64,000 nucleotides of DNA from Hydrogenophaga sp. (lineage in GTDB: Bacteria > Pseudomonadota > Gammaproteobacteria > Burkholderiales > Burkholderiaceae_C): NCBI RefSeq assembly GCF_030158645.1, contig NZ_JAOASO010000151.1:1-64000 (forward strand). Reading direction: 5' to 3'. The notes beneath the pieces are model-generated. The model was given only the letters and a program-made list of their open reading frames with translations. It did no database searches and was not told the origin of the DNA. This document shows positions 31,359-42,094 of the stretch, piece after piece. The number at the start of each line of letters is the position of its first letter. The first letter of the stretch is position 1. The translations under genes and the position numbers were made by a program.

Positions 31359-33613
31359 ACTCACAGCCGACCGGTTTTGGGGGCTGGCGGGTGGGGCAGT
31401 GGGTGCTCGCCATCGGCGCTGCCTTGCTGGTGACGCTGACGCCGCTGAGCTACATCCAGTGGAAACAGTTCAACCTGATGCAGGACGTGGCGATCAACCA
31501 GATCGACTCGATCATGTGGCAGGCGTACCAGCTCGAACGCGAACTCAGCCACCTGGCCTACGCGGTGCACGGTTCGCTCGACCCCGACAGCACCGTCGCG
31601 CCCGACTTCCTGGTGGAACGCTACGAGGTGTTTGTGAGCCGCATCGCACTCGTCACCGACATGCCGCGCAGCGACCTGCTCAACACCACTCCCGCCTACC
31701 TGGACGCCATCCGCCTGGTGAACGCTTTCGTGACCCAGGCCGATCCGGTGTTTGCCGACCCGCAAGGGCAGCTGGCTCAAAGGGCCACGCGCCAGGCGCT
31801 GATCCAGTCCATCGAGCAGCTGGGTCCGCTGCTGGGCGAACTCACGCGCGAGGCCAACCGGGCCACGGCGCGGTTTGTGGACGAACGCAACACGCAGCTG
31901 CGCGACCAGGGACGTGTGGTCATCGCACTGGCCGCCGTGCAGGCGGCTGTGCTGCTGCTGTTTGTGGTGGTGCTGGTGCGCCACCTGCGCCGCCAGGTCG
32001 TGCAATACGAAAGACTGCAAGCCATTTCGCGCGAGCTGGCCGTGGCCAAGGAAGAGGCCGAAGCCGCCAACCACGGCAAGAGCGTGTTCCTCGCCAACAT
32101 GAGCCACGAGATCCGCACGCCGTTCCAGGGCGTGATGGGCATGCTCAACCTGCTCGATGAAACGCAGCTCTCCGGCCAGCAACGCGACTACGTGCAGACC
32201 GCGCGCGACTCGGCGCAGCACCTGCTCGGCGTGCTCAACGACATCCTGGACGTGTCCACGATGGAGTCCGGCACGCTGCGCCTGGCGCCCGAGCCGGCGC
32301 GCCTGCGTTCGCTGGTACAAGAGGTCGAAGGTCTGATGCGTGCCGGCGCACGCGAGAAGGGCCTGACGCTGGACGTCCACACGGCACCCGACCTGCCCGA
32401 GTGGGTGATGGCCGATCCCACGCGCGTTCGCCAGATCCTGTTCAACCTGCTGGGCAACGCGGTGAAGTTCACCCACCAGGGCAGCATCACGGCGCGACTG
32501 TCGCGGCTCAAGGGCACGCCCGATGGCGTGTGCCTCACGGTGCAGGACACCGGCATGGGCATGGACGCGGCCACCGTGGCCCAGCTGTTCACCCGCTTCT
32601 ACCAGGCCGACAACTCGGTGCGCCGGCGCATCGGCGGCAGCGGACTGGGGCTGGAGATCTCGCGCAACCTCGCCCACATGATGGGCGGCAACATCGAAGT
32701 CGACAGCGAGCCGGGTCAGGGATCGCTGTTCACCGTGCACATGATCCTGCCCGAGACCGAGGCGCCGGCGCTGCCGGTGCCGTCGGGGGAGAGCGCCGGC
32801 CCATCACGCCAGCTGCGCGTGCTGGTGGCCGAAGACCACCCCATCAACCTCAAGTACATGCACATCCTGCTCGACCGCATGGGCCACGAGGCGGTGTTCT
32901 GCGAAAACGGACAGGAGGCCCTGCAGCTGCTGGAGCGCCAGCGGTTTGATGTGGTGCTGCTCGACTACCACATGCCGGTGCTCGATGGCCTGGCCACCAC
33001 CGAGGCCATCCGGGCGCTCAACGGCCCCAGCAAAAACATCAAGGTGGTGCTGGTCACGGCCGACGTGGTGAACGACACGCGCAGACGGGCGCTGGAGGTC
33101 GGTGTCAACGAATTCGCCAGCAAACCCCTGCAGGCACAGGACCTGCAGCGCGCGCTGGAGCGCTGCGGCCTGCTCGATGCCGCCACCGTGCTGGTGGGAG
33201 ACGACCAGGCGCCCGCCCCCGAAGTGGCAGCGCCCGAGGTGCAGGCGCTCAACGCCAGCGCGGCGGGACTGATCGACACCGAGTCGTACACCGAGATCGT
33301 GTCGATGATGCCGCCCGACACCATGGACGAGTTGCTGAACACGCTGTTCGAGCCGCCCCAGGGCAGCGTGCAGGTGCTACTGGCTTCACTGGCCGCCGGG
33401 GATGCCGACCAGATCGCCTACGACGCCCACAAGCTCAAGGGAACGGCGATGCTGCTGGGCTTTCGGGCACTGGTGCGCACCTCGGCGCAGATTGAACGCC
33501 TGGCCCGGGAAGAGGATGTGTCGTTGCGCCGCGAGCTGGCCACCCAGCTGATGACCGACATGACCCGCACGCAGCAGGCCCTCAGCGAATTCACACCAGC
33601 CCTGTCTGCCTGA
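31355..33613 (+). CDS. Hybrid sensor histidine kinase (TM sensor, HisKA, HATPase, REC, C-terminal Hpt)
   Basis: 752 aa; [69 protein letters not shown]; 4-nt overlap with preceding gene. Confidence 0.93.
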   Translation: MNSQPTGFGGWRVGQWVLAIGAALLVTLTPLSYIQWKQFNLMQDVAINQIDSIMWQAYQLERELSHLAYAVHGSLDPDSTVAPDFLVERYEVFVSRIALVTDMPRSDLLNTTPAYLDAIRLVNAFVTQADPVFADPQGQLAQRATRQALIQSIEQLGPLLGELTREANRATARFVDERNTQLRDQGRVVIALAAVQAAVLLLFVVVLVRHLRRQVVQYERLQAISRELAVAKEEAEAANHGKSVFLANMSHEIRTPFQGVMGMLNLLDETQLSGQQRDYVQTARDSAQHLLGVLNDILDVSTMESGTLRLAPEPARLRSLVQEVEGLMRAGAREKGLTLDVHTAPDLPEWVMADPTRVRQILFNLLGNAVKFTHQGSITARLSRLKGTPDGVCLTVQDTGMGMDAATVAQLFTRFYQADNSVRRRIGGSGLGLEISRNLAHMMGGNIEVDSEPGQGSLFTVHMILPETEAPALPVPSGESAGPSRQLRVLVAEDHPINLKYMHILLDRMGHEAVFCENGQEALQLLERQRFDVVLLDYHMPVLDGLATTEAIRALNGPSKNIKVVLVTADVVNDTRRRALEVGVNEFASKPLQAQDLQRALERCGLLDAATVLVGDDQAPAPEVAAPEVQALNASAAGLIDTESYTEIVSMMPPDTMDELLNTLFEPPQGSVQVLLASLAAGDADQIAYDAHKLKGTAMLLGFRALVRTSAQIERLAREEDVSLRRELATQLMTDMTRTQQALSEFTPALSA

Positions 33614-33624
33614 CCCGCAGGCCC

Positions 33625-33659
33625 GGGCCGGGAGCGCCCTTCACGGGCGTTTCCGGCCC
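33625..33659. terminator. Bidirectional stem-loop terminator candidate
   Basis: GGGCCGGGAGCGCCC-TTCAC-GGGCGTTTCCGGCCC, 15-bp stem allowing GU pairs, between convergent genes. Confidence 0.55.
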
Positions 33660-34351
33660 CGGCGAAACTCGCACAACTCCAGAATGGCCGCGTGCACCGC
33701 AATGTGGTCGTACACCCGACCCAGCATGGACAGGTCACAGACAGGGCCGTCTGCACCGCCATCGCCAGGGGCCTTCACATCGGGCGGCCCCGACATCGGC
33801 TGGGAAGCGCTCCCGCTCAGCGGGATGGCCGTGGCCACCAGCTGGGCGTAGCGGATCGCCCGCAGCAGGAACTGCACGTCGCTGCACACCGACCACACGC
33901 TGTGGGCGAACATGTGGGTGATGGCCTCGCCATCGGCCGCGATCGAGTGGAACAGCATCGGAACGCCGGGCAAGGTCGGTGCCATGGCGAGGTGGAGGAT
34001 GTCGCGGTCGGGTTGACTGGTCGGTGCCAGTGTCCGGCGCATCCAGTCGGCCAACGGTTGCGTGTGCAGGTACCGGTCATGCAACGCCACTTGCGCCACC
34101 GACAAGTCACCGCGGTCGTGGTGCTCCCGCATCACGATGCAGGGGGTGGCTTCGCGTTCGGCCGAAGGCTCACGCATCCAGCGGTGCGTCGCCGACGTGT
34201 CCCGCTCCCCGGTCGGCACAGACCCGCGCCGGGGCTGTCGCTGCTGCTGACACTCCAGGATGGCCAGCAACAGGTACTTGTGCGTGGTGAACCCCAGGCG
34301 CAGGGCGGGCGATCCAGTGTGAGCCAGCGTTGCCGGGGGATTGAACGTCAT
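33641..34351 (-). CDS. Hypothetical protein, no recognisable family
   Basis: 236 aa ORF convergent with the hybrid kinase; no strong motif. Confidence 0.5.
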   Translation of the reverse strand: MTFNPPATLAHTGSPALRLGFTTHKYLLLAILECQQQRQPRRGSVPTGERDTSATHRWMREPSAEREATPCIVMREHHDRGDLSVAQVALHDRYLHTQPLADWMRRTLAPTSQPDRDILHLAMAPTLPGVPMLFHSIAADGEAITHMFAHSVWSVCSDVQFLLRAIRYAQLVATAIPLSGSASQPMSGPPDVKAPGDGGADGPVCDLSMLGRVYDHIAVHAAILELCEFRRGRKRP

Positions 34352-34514
34352 CGGTGCGCCTGACCAGTCCCGGGCAGCGGTGCGGAAGGCATGTTCCGTT
34401 GACCCACCAACCGGGGCAGCAGAAGCTGCTGGGTTCCATTCTGCGGCCCGCCCACCGCCGCGGGGTACCGCCAGCGATCAATTCAGCACATCAATGCCCG
34501 TGTCTTGATCCAGA

Positions 34515-36821
34515 TCATGAAACCACCTCGGTCGCATCCTGCTTCAGCGCCAGGACGCGGGCAATTTCCGCCAGCAGCACCGGCAATTTCGATGACTTGG
34601 TGACAAAGCCGTTCATGCCCGACGCGCGGGCGGCCGCGATGTCCTGCGCCAACGCGCTGGCGGTCAGCGCAATGATGGGCACCGGTGCCAGCCGACCGAC
34701 CTGCTCGCGCGCCCGGATGCGCCGGCTGGCCTCGAGTCCGTCCACCTCGGGCATCTGCAGATCCATCAGCACCACGTCGAAGCGCTCTTGCGCTGCGGCC
34801 TGCACCGCCTCTGCGCCGCCGCCCACGCAGGTCACGCGGTGCGCCTTGCCCAACAGCAGGCGCAGCACCTCCATGTTGAGCAGCACGTCGTCGGCAATCA
34901 GGATGTTGAGCCGCGGCAGGGCAACCGAGGCGGCGGCGGGCGATTCGACCTGCGCCTCAATGGAGGCCACAGGCAGGGGCAGCCACACGGTGAAAGTGCT
35001 GCCCTGCTCCAGTTCGCTGACGACCTGGATCGTGCCACCCATCAGATCGACCAGTTTCTTGCAGATGGTCGTGCCCAGACCGGTGCCGCCGAAGCGCCGC
35101 GTGGTGGACGAATCCACCTGGCTGAACGGCTCGAAGATCTGGTCCAGGTAAGGTGCGGGCATGCCCACGCCGGAATCGCTGACCTCGAACACCAGCCCGC
35201 CACGCTCGGCACGGATGTCCAGGCACACACGCCCGACCGGTGTGAACTTGATGGCGTAGTCCAGCAGGTTCCCCAGCACCTGCCGGATGCGGAAGCCATC
35301 GCCCTCGTAGCACGGCGCCACCCCGGGCTGTTGCACCACCCGCAGGTCGATGCCCTTGGCGCGCGCCGCAGCGCCGTACACCAGGGACAGCTCGTGCACC
35401 AACGCGTCCACCCTGAACGGGCAGATCTCGAACTCCACCAGACCTTTGTCGAGCTTGGCGGTGTCCAGGATTTCGTTGAGCAGTCGCAACAGCGAGCGCG
35501 CGGAGTCTTCGACCACCTTCAACTGTTCGCGTTGTTCGGGCTGCAGCGGCCCGCCGAGCAGCACGCTGATGAAGCCCAGGATGGCGTTCATGGGCGTGCG
35601 CACTTCGTGGCTCATGTTGGCGAGAAAGGTGCCGCGAGCCTCGGCCACCTTCTCGGCTTGCAGCCGGGCCAGTTGCAGGTCGGCCACGGCCTTGCGGTCG
35701 GAGATGTCCTGCGCCAGCTTGGAAACACCCACAATGCGCCCGGATTCGTCGCGGATGGGCGAGACGGACACCGACAGATGCACCGGGCGTCCGTCCTTGT
35801 GCAGCCGGACGACATCGGCGTTGGGCACCGATTCGCCCGCCAGCACGCGCTGGAGCAGCGCTTTCTCGGTGGGGACGTCTTCGGGCTTGAACAGGCGGGT
35901 GATGGGCTGTCCCACCATCTCGGCAGCGCTGTAGCCAAAGATCTCGGTCGCTCCCTGGTTCCAGGTCATGACCACACCGTCGGTGGTCTTGGTGACGATC
36001 GCGTCGTTCGAGCTCTCGACCACCGACTGCACGTACTGGAGTCTGGCGGTCAGACCGCGCAGGCGGATCACCATGGACAGCAGCACCACCAGGATCGAGA
36101 TGGCAGCCACGGTGACCGCAATGCCGACCATCAACCACGGCGAGCCGGCCTGCGAAGCATCACCCGGTGGCGGCGTGCCGGTGAAGTGCACGGCGGCCAT
36201 GCCGCAGTGGTGCATGGCGGAGACCGCCAAACCCAGGAGCACGCCCGAGACCGCGTTGCGCCAGACGTCCGACCAACCCGGACGCCAACGCTGCAAGGCC
36301 TCGCGCACCCAGAGTGCCAACACCGCCAGCAGCACCGCCACAACCACCGAGACCACCACCATCAGCGGGTCGAAGTGCAGGCCGTCCAGACCCTCCAGCG
36401 CCAGCATCCCGCTGTAGTGCATGGCACCCACGCCCAGTCCGAACAGTCCCCCGCCGAGCCAGAGCATGGCGGTGCTCTGCTGTCTGAGCATCAGAAACCA
36501 GAGCGCCATCGACGACGCCAGCACGCTGGGCACCATGGAGAGTGCCGTGATGTCCAGCCGGTAACCTGCGGCCCGGCACAGGTCGAGCGCGAGCATGCCC
36601 ACAAAGTGCATGGCCCACACGCCAGAGCCCAGCGCCAGCCCGCCTGCGAGCACCATGCACAAGGCAGACACGCCGCGCAACCGGCTCGCCTGCGACGACA
36701 CCACCATGGCGGCCACACCAGCCAGCACCGCCAGACCGACGGACAGCAGCACGAGCGCCGGATCATGACGCCCCTGCACCAACAAGGAGGCGTCGCCCAG
36801 GGGGGGGAGGAAATCGTTCAT
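34515..36821 (-). CDS. MHYT-PAS-HisKA-HATPase-REC hybrid histidine kinase
   Basis: MHYT repeats [58 protein letters not shown]-terminal REC; start re-assigned to 36821. Confidence 0.93.
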   Translation of the reverse strand: MNDFLPPLGDASLLVQGRHDPALVLLSVGLAVLAGVAAMVVSSQASRLRGVSALCMVLAGGLALGSGVWAMHFVGMLALDLCRAAGYRLDITALSMVPSVLASSMALWFLMLRQQSTAMLWLGGGLFGLGVGAMHYSGMLALEGLDGLHFDPLMVVVSVVVAVLLAVLALWVREALQRWRPGWSDVWRNAVSGVLLGLAVSAMHHCGMAAVHFTGTPPPGDASQAGSPWLMVGIAVTVAAISILVVLLSMVIRLRGLTARLQYVQSVVESSNDAIVTKTTDGVVMTWNQGATEIFGYSAAEMVGQPITRLFKPEDVPTEKALLQRVLAGESVPNADVVRLHKDGRPVHLSVSVSPIRDESGRIVGVSKLAQDISDRKAVADLQLARLQAEKVAEARGTFLANMSHEVRTPMNAILGFISVLLGGPLQPEQREQLKVVEDSARSLLRLLNEILDTAKLDKGLVEFEICPFRVDALVHELSLVYGAAARAKGIDLRVVQQPGVAPCYEGDGFRIRQVLGNLLDYAIKFTPVGRVCLDIRAERGGLVFEVSDSGVGMPAPYLDQIFEPFSQVDSSTTRRFGGTGLGTTICKKLVDLMGGTIQVVSELEQGSTFTVWLPLPVASIEAQVESPAAASVALPRLNILIADDVLLNMEVLRLLLGKAHRVTCVGGGAEAVQAAAQERFDVVLMDLQMPEVDGLEASRRIRAREQVGRLAPVPIIALTASALAQDIAAARASGMNGFVTKSSKLPVLLAEIARVLALKQDATEVVS

Positions 36822-37114
36822 GAGCGGGAAAGCAGGCCAGCGTTTTGTGTCCTTTCGACAGCCTTCTGCAGCCACTTGAGGAACAAGATCACGACGTCCT
36901 GTGTTCGATAACTCACAGATCAACACGTCCGAACCTTCAAGTTGGCGCCCTCCGCGCCGAAACCTCGGGAAACCGGTGAAACCCGCGAGCAAGGCCACAA
37001 ACCCCTGATTCATAAGGGCTTTGAATCACCACCCACGCGGGAAGATCTGGACAACAGGCGGTCAAAAGGCTTGCCGACCGGGGGCCACCCCGGAATCCCC
37101 ACCAAGGAACCACC

Positions 37115-38665
37115 ATGTCGGGTCGCATGACACTTGCCAGACGTCTCCTGCTCATCAACACCACCCTGATCGGACTGCTGATCATCGTGTCCCTCACGGT
37201 CTGGTTCATGATGGACAAGGTCATGAGCGCGGCCGACCGCATCAGCAAGACCAACGTGCCGCAGCTTGAGCTCATTGCCGAGCTGGAACTCAACGTCACG
37301 CGCACTTCGCTGCAAGTCCGCCACGCCATCCTCTCGCGCAATCCGCAGGAATTGCAAACCACGCTGGACGACGTGGCAGCCAAGAAGCAGCTCCTGACCG
37401 AGAAGCTGGACGCTTTCGGCAAGGGCATGATCGACGAGGATGGGCGTCGGGCCTTTGCGCCCTTGCCCGCCCTGATGGACGAGTTCTGGAAGCAGGGCTC
37501 GGCCAACGTGGCCCTGATCCAGCAGGGCAAGAAAGATGAAGCGTTCGCCTTCCTGGTGGAAAAAACGATTCCAGCGCGCAACGCGCTGCTGGCGCCACTG
37601 GCTTTGGAGAAGCGCCGCCAGGGTGACCGCCTGCAGTTCCGCGTGGGCGAGGTGAAGGCCTTCTCGCAGCTGGACCGAGACGTGGTCATCGGCGCCGTGC
37701 TGGTGGTGGCCGCAGGCTTGATGGGCATGACCTGGTACCTCGGTCAGGTGACGCAACAACTCGGCGCCGACCCCGACCAGCTCAAGCGCGTGGCCGAAGC
37801 CGTGGCGCAAGGCGACCTGGGTGTGCCCATCGAGCTCAAGCCCGGCGACACCACCAGCGCCATGGCCGCCCTGCACACCATGACCCGACAACTGGCGCAG
37901 TCGGTGAGCCGGGTGCGCTCGGGGGCCGAGGGCGTGTCCAACGCCAGCTCGGAAATCGCCTCGGGCAACTCGGACTTGTCGGGCCGCACCGAGAGCCAGG
38001 CCAGTGCGCTGGAGCAGACGTCGGCCTCGATGGAAGAACTTGGCTCCACCGTGCGGCAAAACGCCGACAACGCGCGCACCGCCAACCAGCTGGCGCAGTC
38101 GGCCTCCATCCTGGCCACGCAGGGCGGTGAGGTGGTGGGCCAGGTGGTGACCACCATGAAGGACATCAACGACAGCAGCCAGAAGATCGCCGAGATCATC
38201 GGCGTGATCGACGGCATCGCGTTCCAGACCAACATCCTGGCGCTCAACGCCGCGGTGGAAGCCGCCCGCGCGGGTGAGCAGGGCCGGGGCTTTGCCGTGG
38301 TGGCTGGCGAGGTGCGCAACCTCGCACAGCGCAGCGCCGAGGCGGCCAAACAAATCAAGGGACTGATCTCCACCAGCGCCGAGCGCGTGGGCCAGGGCAC
38401 CGCCCTGGTGGACCGCGCCGGCACCACCATGAACGAGGTGGTCGCGGCGATCCGCCGCGTGACCTCGATCATGGAAGAGATCAGCAACGCCAGCGCCGAA
38501 CAAAGCGCCGGGGTCGGTCAGGTGGGCGAAGCCATCACCCAGATGGACCAGGCCACACAGCAAAACGCCGCGCTGGTGGAAGAGATGGCAGCAGCCGCCA
38601 CCAGCTTGCGCACGCAAGCAGCGGACCTGGTGGGTGCGGTGGCGGTGTTCAAGCTGCGGAGCTGA
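37115..38665 (+). CDS. Methyl-accepting chemotaxis protein, 4-helix-bundle sensor
   Basis: 516 aa; two TM segments, HAMP-like region, signalling hairpin [48 protein letters not shown]. Confidence 0.95.
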   Translation: MSGRMTLARRLLLINTTLIGLLIIVSLTVWFMMDKVMSAADRISKTNVPQLELIAELELNVTRTSLQVRHAILSRNPQELQTTLDDVAAKKQLLTEKLDAFGKGMIDEDGRRAFAPLPALMDEFWKQGSANVALIQQGKKDEAFAFLVEKTIPARNALLAPLALEKRRQGDRLQFRVGEVKAFSQLDRDVVIGAVLVVAAGLMGMTWYLGQVTQQLGADPDQLKRVAEAVAQGDLGVPIELKPGDTTSAMAALHTMTRQLAQSVSRVRSGAEGVSNASSEIASGNSDLSGRTESQASALEQTSASMEELGSTVRQNADNARTANQLAQSASILATQGGEVVGQVVTTMKDINDSSQKIAEIIGVIDGIAFQTNILALNAAVEAARAGEQGRGFAVVAGEVRNLAQRSAEAAKQIKGLISTSAERVGQGTALVDRAGTTMNEVVAAIRRVTSIMEEISNASAEQSAGVGQVGEAITQMDQATQQNAALVEEMAAAATSLRTQAADLVGAVAVFKLRS

Positions 38666-38683
38666 ACGGAAGACCGCACGTCA

Positions 38684-38849
38684 GGGCACCGAGCCAGCCG
38701 CCGGGCCGCCCCCAGGCAGGCTCAGCCCCCTCGGGGGGCAGCGACCCGCGCAGCGGCGGAGCGTGGGGGCACCGAGCCAGCCGCCGGGCCGCCCCAAGGC
38801 AGGCTCAGCCCCCTCGGGGGGCAGCGACCCGCGCAGCGGCGGAGCGTGG
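38684..38849. repeat. Two tandem 83-bp copies of the GC-rich intergenic repeat (copy D)
   Basis: 38684-38766 and 38767-38849 differ at one visible base; each contains the GCCCCC-TC-GGGGGC hairpin and GCGACCCGCGCAGCGGCGGAGCGTGG. Confidence 0.9.
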
Positions 38850-38861
38850 GGGCTCTCCTCC

Positions 38862-39551
38862 TCAGGCTTTTTCGCTCAGCAGCGTGCCCGCTTCCAGCGG
38901 CGCCAGGCTGCTGTTGCCATGCTCGTCGTAGGCAATCACCTCGCCGCCGGGCACCTCGGGTGCAACGGCAGCGGCTTCTTCGGTGGCGGGTGGCATCACC
39001 GGCCAGGGCATGACCTCGGGCGCGGGCTGACCGGCAGCCGGTGCGCCGTCCTTTGTCCCGGGCAGCAGGCGGCGCTGAATGGTGGATGCCGCCACGGCCG
39101 ACAGGTCGGGTGCGGTGTCGCTCTGGTTGCCCGGCAGGGCCTCGCCCTTGGGGTCCAGCCCCAGGGCACGGTCCACCACCGCGGCGCTGGCCGCCCACAT
39201 GTTGGAGAGCACCTCCTGCAAGCGGTCCATGGCCTTGCGGTGGCTCGCCTTGTCGGCTTCGGCCTTCTTCAGCGCTTGTTCGGAGCGCTGCGCGGCCGCG
39301 TCCTGTCGCGCCTGCACCGCAGCCTTGTCGTCCCCCGCCGGTGCCGATGACCGGGGCAACGACAGCGCCGGGCCGGTCTCGTCGTCCGTTTTGGGCTTGC
39401 GGCGGATCTCGCGGCGGGCCTCCACATCGGCCTGCGCCTCGCGCCCACCCGACTGCACCGGCTGGATGGCCGGCGTGGCGGACACCGGCGCAACGGCGGT
39501 GGACGGCGGCGTGGGCCAGGACACGGGGCTGGTGGTGGAGATGTTGATCAT
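38862..39551 (-). CDS. Uncharacterised Ala/Pro-rich protein with a sigma-28-like promoter
   Basis: 230 codons, MINISTTSPVSWPTPPSTAVAPVSATPAIQPVQSGGREAQADVEARREIRRKP...; promoter candidate 39606-39632. Confidence 0.65.
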   Translation of the reverse strand: MINISTTSPVSWPTPPSTAVAPVSATPAIQPVQSGGREAQADVEARREIRRKPKTDDETGPALSLPRSSAPAGDDKAAVQARQDAAAQRSEQALKKAEADKASHRKAMDRLQEVLSNMWAASAAVVDRALGLDPKGEALPGNQSDTAPDLSAVAASTIQRRLLPGTKDGAPAAGQPAPEVMPWPVMPPATEEAAAVAPEVPGGEVIAYDEHGNSSLAPLEAGTLLSEKA

Positions 39552-39605
39552 GGCGAACCTCGCAAGTGGCCACCAAGCGCAAACATGCCCGGTGTTCTTG
39601 GGTCT

Positions 39606-39632
39606 GTATCGGCGGTCTTGAACCGGACTTGA
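39606..39632 (-). promoter_or_regulatory. Candidate sigma-28 promoter (TCAA-N15-GCCGATAC on minus) for the 39551 gene
   Basis: Plus strand GTATCGGC-N15-TTGA; 3/4 and 7/8 consensus matches; about 55 nt upstream of the ATG. Confidence 0.6.
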
Positions 39633-39748
39633 GGCTTCTTTTCGGCATTTTTCCGGGTCGCTTCGGCCCGACCGTGCGCCAGCGCACATCTCCCCCGTCG
39701 CACGGCCACGAGAATGCGCCGGATGCACTGTCCATTGCCTTCGTCACC

Positions 39749-40624
39749 ATGCTGAACACCGCCTGGGCCCTGATCCGCGACACCATCAACGCCTGGCTGG
39801 ACGACTACGCCCCCAGCATGGGTGCCGCACTCGCGTTCTACACGCTGTTCTCCATCGCCCCGCTGCTGCTGATCGTGATTTCGGTGGCTGGCCTGCTGTT
39901 CGGCGAGCCGGCCGCGCGCGGCGAGATCCTGGCGCAGCTCACCCAGCTGGTGGGGACCGACAGCGCGGTGGCGGTGGACGCGCTGCTCAAAGGCCTGGAC
40001 CGACCGGAGGCCGGCATCTGGGGAACGCTCGTGGGCGTGGTGGTGGTGGTGGCCGGCGCCACCACCGTGTTTGCCGAACTGCAGGACGCGATGGACCGCA
40101 TCTGGCGCGCACCACCGCACCCCGAAGGCGGCGGCGTGCTGCGCTTCATTCGCGTGCGCCTGCTCTCCACCAGCATGGTGCTGGGCATCGGGTTCTTGCT
40201 CATGGTCTCGCTCGTGCTCAGCGCGGCCATGGCAGCGGCGGGCAAGTGGTGGGCACCCTGGCTGGGTGAACTCGCCTTCGTGGCCGATGCGATCAACTTC
40301 GGGCTGAGCTACCTCTTCATCACCACCGTGTTCGCCATGATCTACAAGTGGATGCCGCGCGTCCCGGTGGCCTGGCGCGACGTCTGGCTGGGCGCGGCCA
40401 TCACCGCGCTGCTGTTCACCGTGGGCAAGGAGCTGATCGGCCAGTACATCGGACGCAGTGGGGTGGCTTCGGTGTTCGGTGCGGCGGCTTCCATCGTGGT
40501 GCTGCTGCTGTGGGTGTACTACTCGGCGCAGGTGTTCCTGCTCGGGGCCGAGTTCACCAGCGTGTACGCGCACCGGCACGGCTCCCTCAAGGGCTGGTCA
40601 CCGCCACCCCGGCCTGTGCCTTAG
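39749..40624 (+). CDS. YihY/virulence factor BrkB family membrane protein
   Basis: LDDYAPSMGAALAFYTLFSIAPLLLIVISVAGLLFGE..., YYSAQVFLLGAEFTSVYAHRHGS. Confidence 0.93.
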   Translation: MLNTAWALIRDTINAWLDDYAPSMGAALAFYTLFSIAPLLLIVISVAGLLFGEPAARGEILAQLTQLVGTDSAVAVDALLKGLDRPEAGIWGTLVGVVVVVAGATTVFAELQDAMDRIWRAPPHPEGGGVLRFIRVRLLSTSMVLGIGFLLMVSLVLSAAMAAAGKWWAPWLGELAFVADAINFGLSYLFITTVFAMIYKWMPRVPVAWRDVWLGAAITALLFTVGKELIGQYIGRSGVASVFGAAASIVVLLLWVYYSAQVFLLGAEFTSVYAHRHGSLKGWSPPPRPVP

Positions 40625-40699
40625 GCGCGATCGCCGGGGGGCGGAACCACCGCCACAGTCGCGCGAGTCCAACGGGGCCACCCACCCCCGAAAGCCGCT

Positions 40700-42094
40700 G
40701 TGAAACGCTCCACCGACACCACCCCGATCCCACCCAACCGCCGCGCCCTGATCCAGCACCAACACACCTTGCTGCGCGACCCGCAGGTGGCGGCGTTTCT
40801 GGACGGCAAGCTGCCCGATCCACTGCCCTACAACGAACTGTCCGACAAACTCATCCGGGCCAACGAACCCGCCTTGCTGCTGGCGCTTCTCCAGCACACC
40901 CAGAGCAAGCGCCTGCTGCTCTGCGCGACGGATGACACAGGCACCGATGTCGTTCCACTCCCCGACGGCCTGTTGGCCTTCTTCGCGCAACGCATCAACG
41001 AGGCGCCGAGTGTCACGAACCTCGTGGTGGTGGAGGCCGTGCTGACCTCGGCGGTCTGCACCCTGCTCCAGGCCACGTTGGATTCCCCCGCGTGCGCGAT
41101 CACCGCGCTGGAGTTCGCGGAATGCACGTTCGCCGATGAGCAGGTCCGGTTTCCGACCACGGCCCTCACGGTCGATACGTTGGACTGGAGCGACGAACTC
41201 ACGGTGGCGCCTGCGGCAGCCCCCATGGATCGGGTGTTGCCCGCACTCACTGGCTGGCAGCGGCTCCAGCACCTCTGCCTCATGAGCCCCGAGGTGCCCC
41301 TGAACTTCGACCTGATCACCCGGGTGGTGCTGGCCAACCGGTGCATCAGCAGCCTCTACCTCGAGTGCGAAGTGGCACCGGCGGCTCCGGGCAATGTTGA
41401 GCACGTGCCGCACCAGGACCCCGGTTTGTTGTTCGATGCCCTCGCGGCCGACCGCACCGCCCTGACCCAGCTCACCTTGAAGATCACGGATGCGAACGAC
41501 GAGAACTTCAACGACCACTGTCTGCAGCGCATTGCCCTCTGTCTGCAGACCAACACCACCCTGGAACTGCTCAACGTACCCGGCACCCAGATGTGCTCGG
41601 CCGGCATCCAGCAAGAATTCACCGACCACCTGCACGGCAACCGCTCGCTGATCGAGCTGGAGCCGCTGGACCTCTTCGGTGGCCAGACACCCGCACCCGT
41701 GCGCAGAAACCGCCAGCAACGCTACTGGTTCACCACCGAATTCGTCCTGGGTGCGGCGCAGGCGCTCATGCGGCTGCTGGGGGCCCACAAGGATCAGGGC
41801 ACGGCGGTGGCCGACCACCTCGCGTCCACACCGGTCGAACGCACCTACTGCGGGCCCGTGATGGCCCTGCTGTGCAAGGCAACCCATGCGGAGGCCGTCA
41901 AGCTGCGCAGTGCAGGCTTGCGGGAGGCCATCAAGATTTACATGAAAACCAACGATCTGGAACGTTGCCTGCACCTGGTCCAGGGCCTGGTGGAGTTCCG
42001 CATCGACCTGCTGCCCGCGGACAAACAGGCGGTGGTGAGCTTTGCCAGGGAGCGCAACCTCATGAACTTTCTGCCCGCCGGGTACGCCCACTGA
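40700..42094 (+). CDS. Leucine-rich-repeat-like protein of unknown function
   Basis: 464 aa; LTQLTLKITDANDENFNDHCLQRIALCLQTNTTLELLNVPGTQMCSAGIQQEFTDHLHGNRSLIELEPLDLFG resembles RNH1-type LRR periodicity. Confidence 0.6.
   Translation: MKRSTDTTPIPPNRRALIQHQHTLLRDPQVAAFLDGKLPDPLPYNELSDKLIRANEPALLLALLQHTQSKRLLLCATDDTGTDVVPLPDGLLAFFAQRINEAPSVTNLVVVEAVLTSAVCTLLQATLDSPACAITALEFAECTFADEQVRFPTTALTVDTLDWSDELTVAPAAAPMDRVLPALTGWQRLQHLCLMSPEVPLNFDLITRVVLANRCISSLYLECEVAPAAPGNVEHVPHQDPGLLFDALAADRTALTQLTLKITDANDENFNDHCLQRIALCLQTNTTLELLNVPGTQMCSAGIQQEFTDHLHGNRSLIELEPLDLFGGQTPAPVRRNRQQRYWFTTEFVLGAAQALMRLLGAHKDQGTAVADHLASTPVERTYCGPVMALLCKATHAEAVKLRSAGLREAIKIYMKTNDLERCLHLVQGLVEFRIDLLPADKQAVVSFARERNLMNFLPAGYAH

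Noticed and set aside
36878-36913. Possible sigma-28 site (TTCGATAA) upstream of the 37115 MCP
   Set aside because: The -35 at 15-nt spacing is poor (AAGA), so the match is too weak to list with the other seven
38684-38849. CRISPR-like array
   Set aside because: Only two directly abutting 83-bp copies without spacers; fits a tandem intergenic repeat or terminator element
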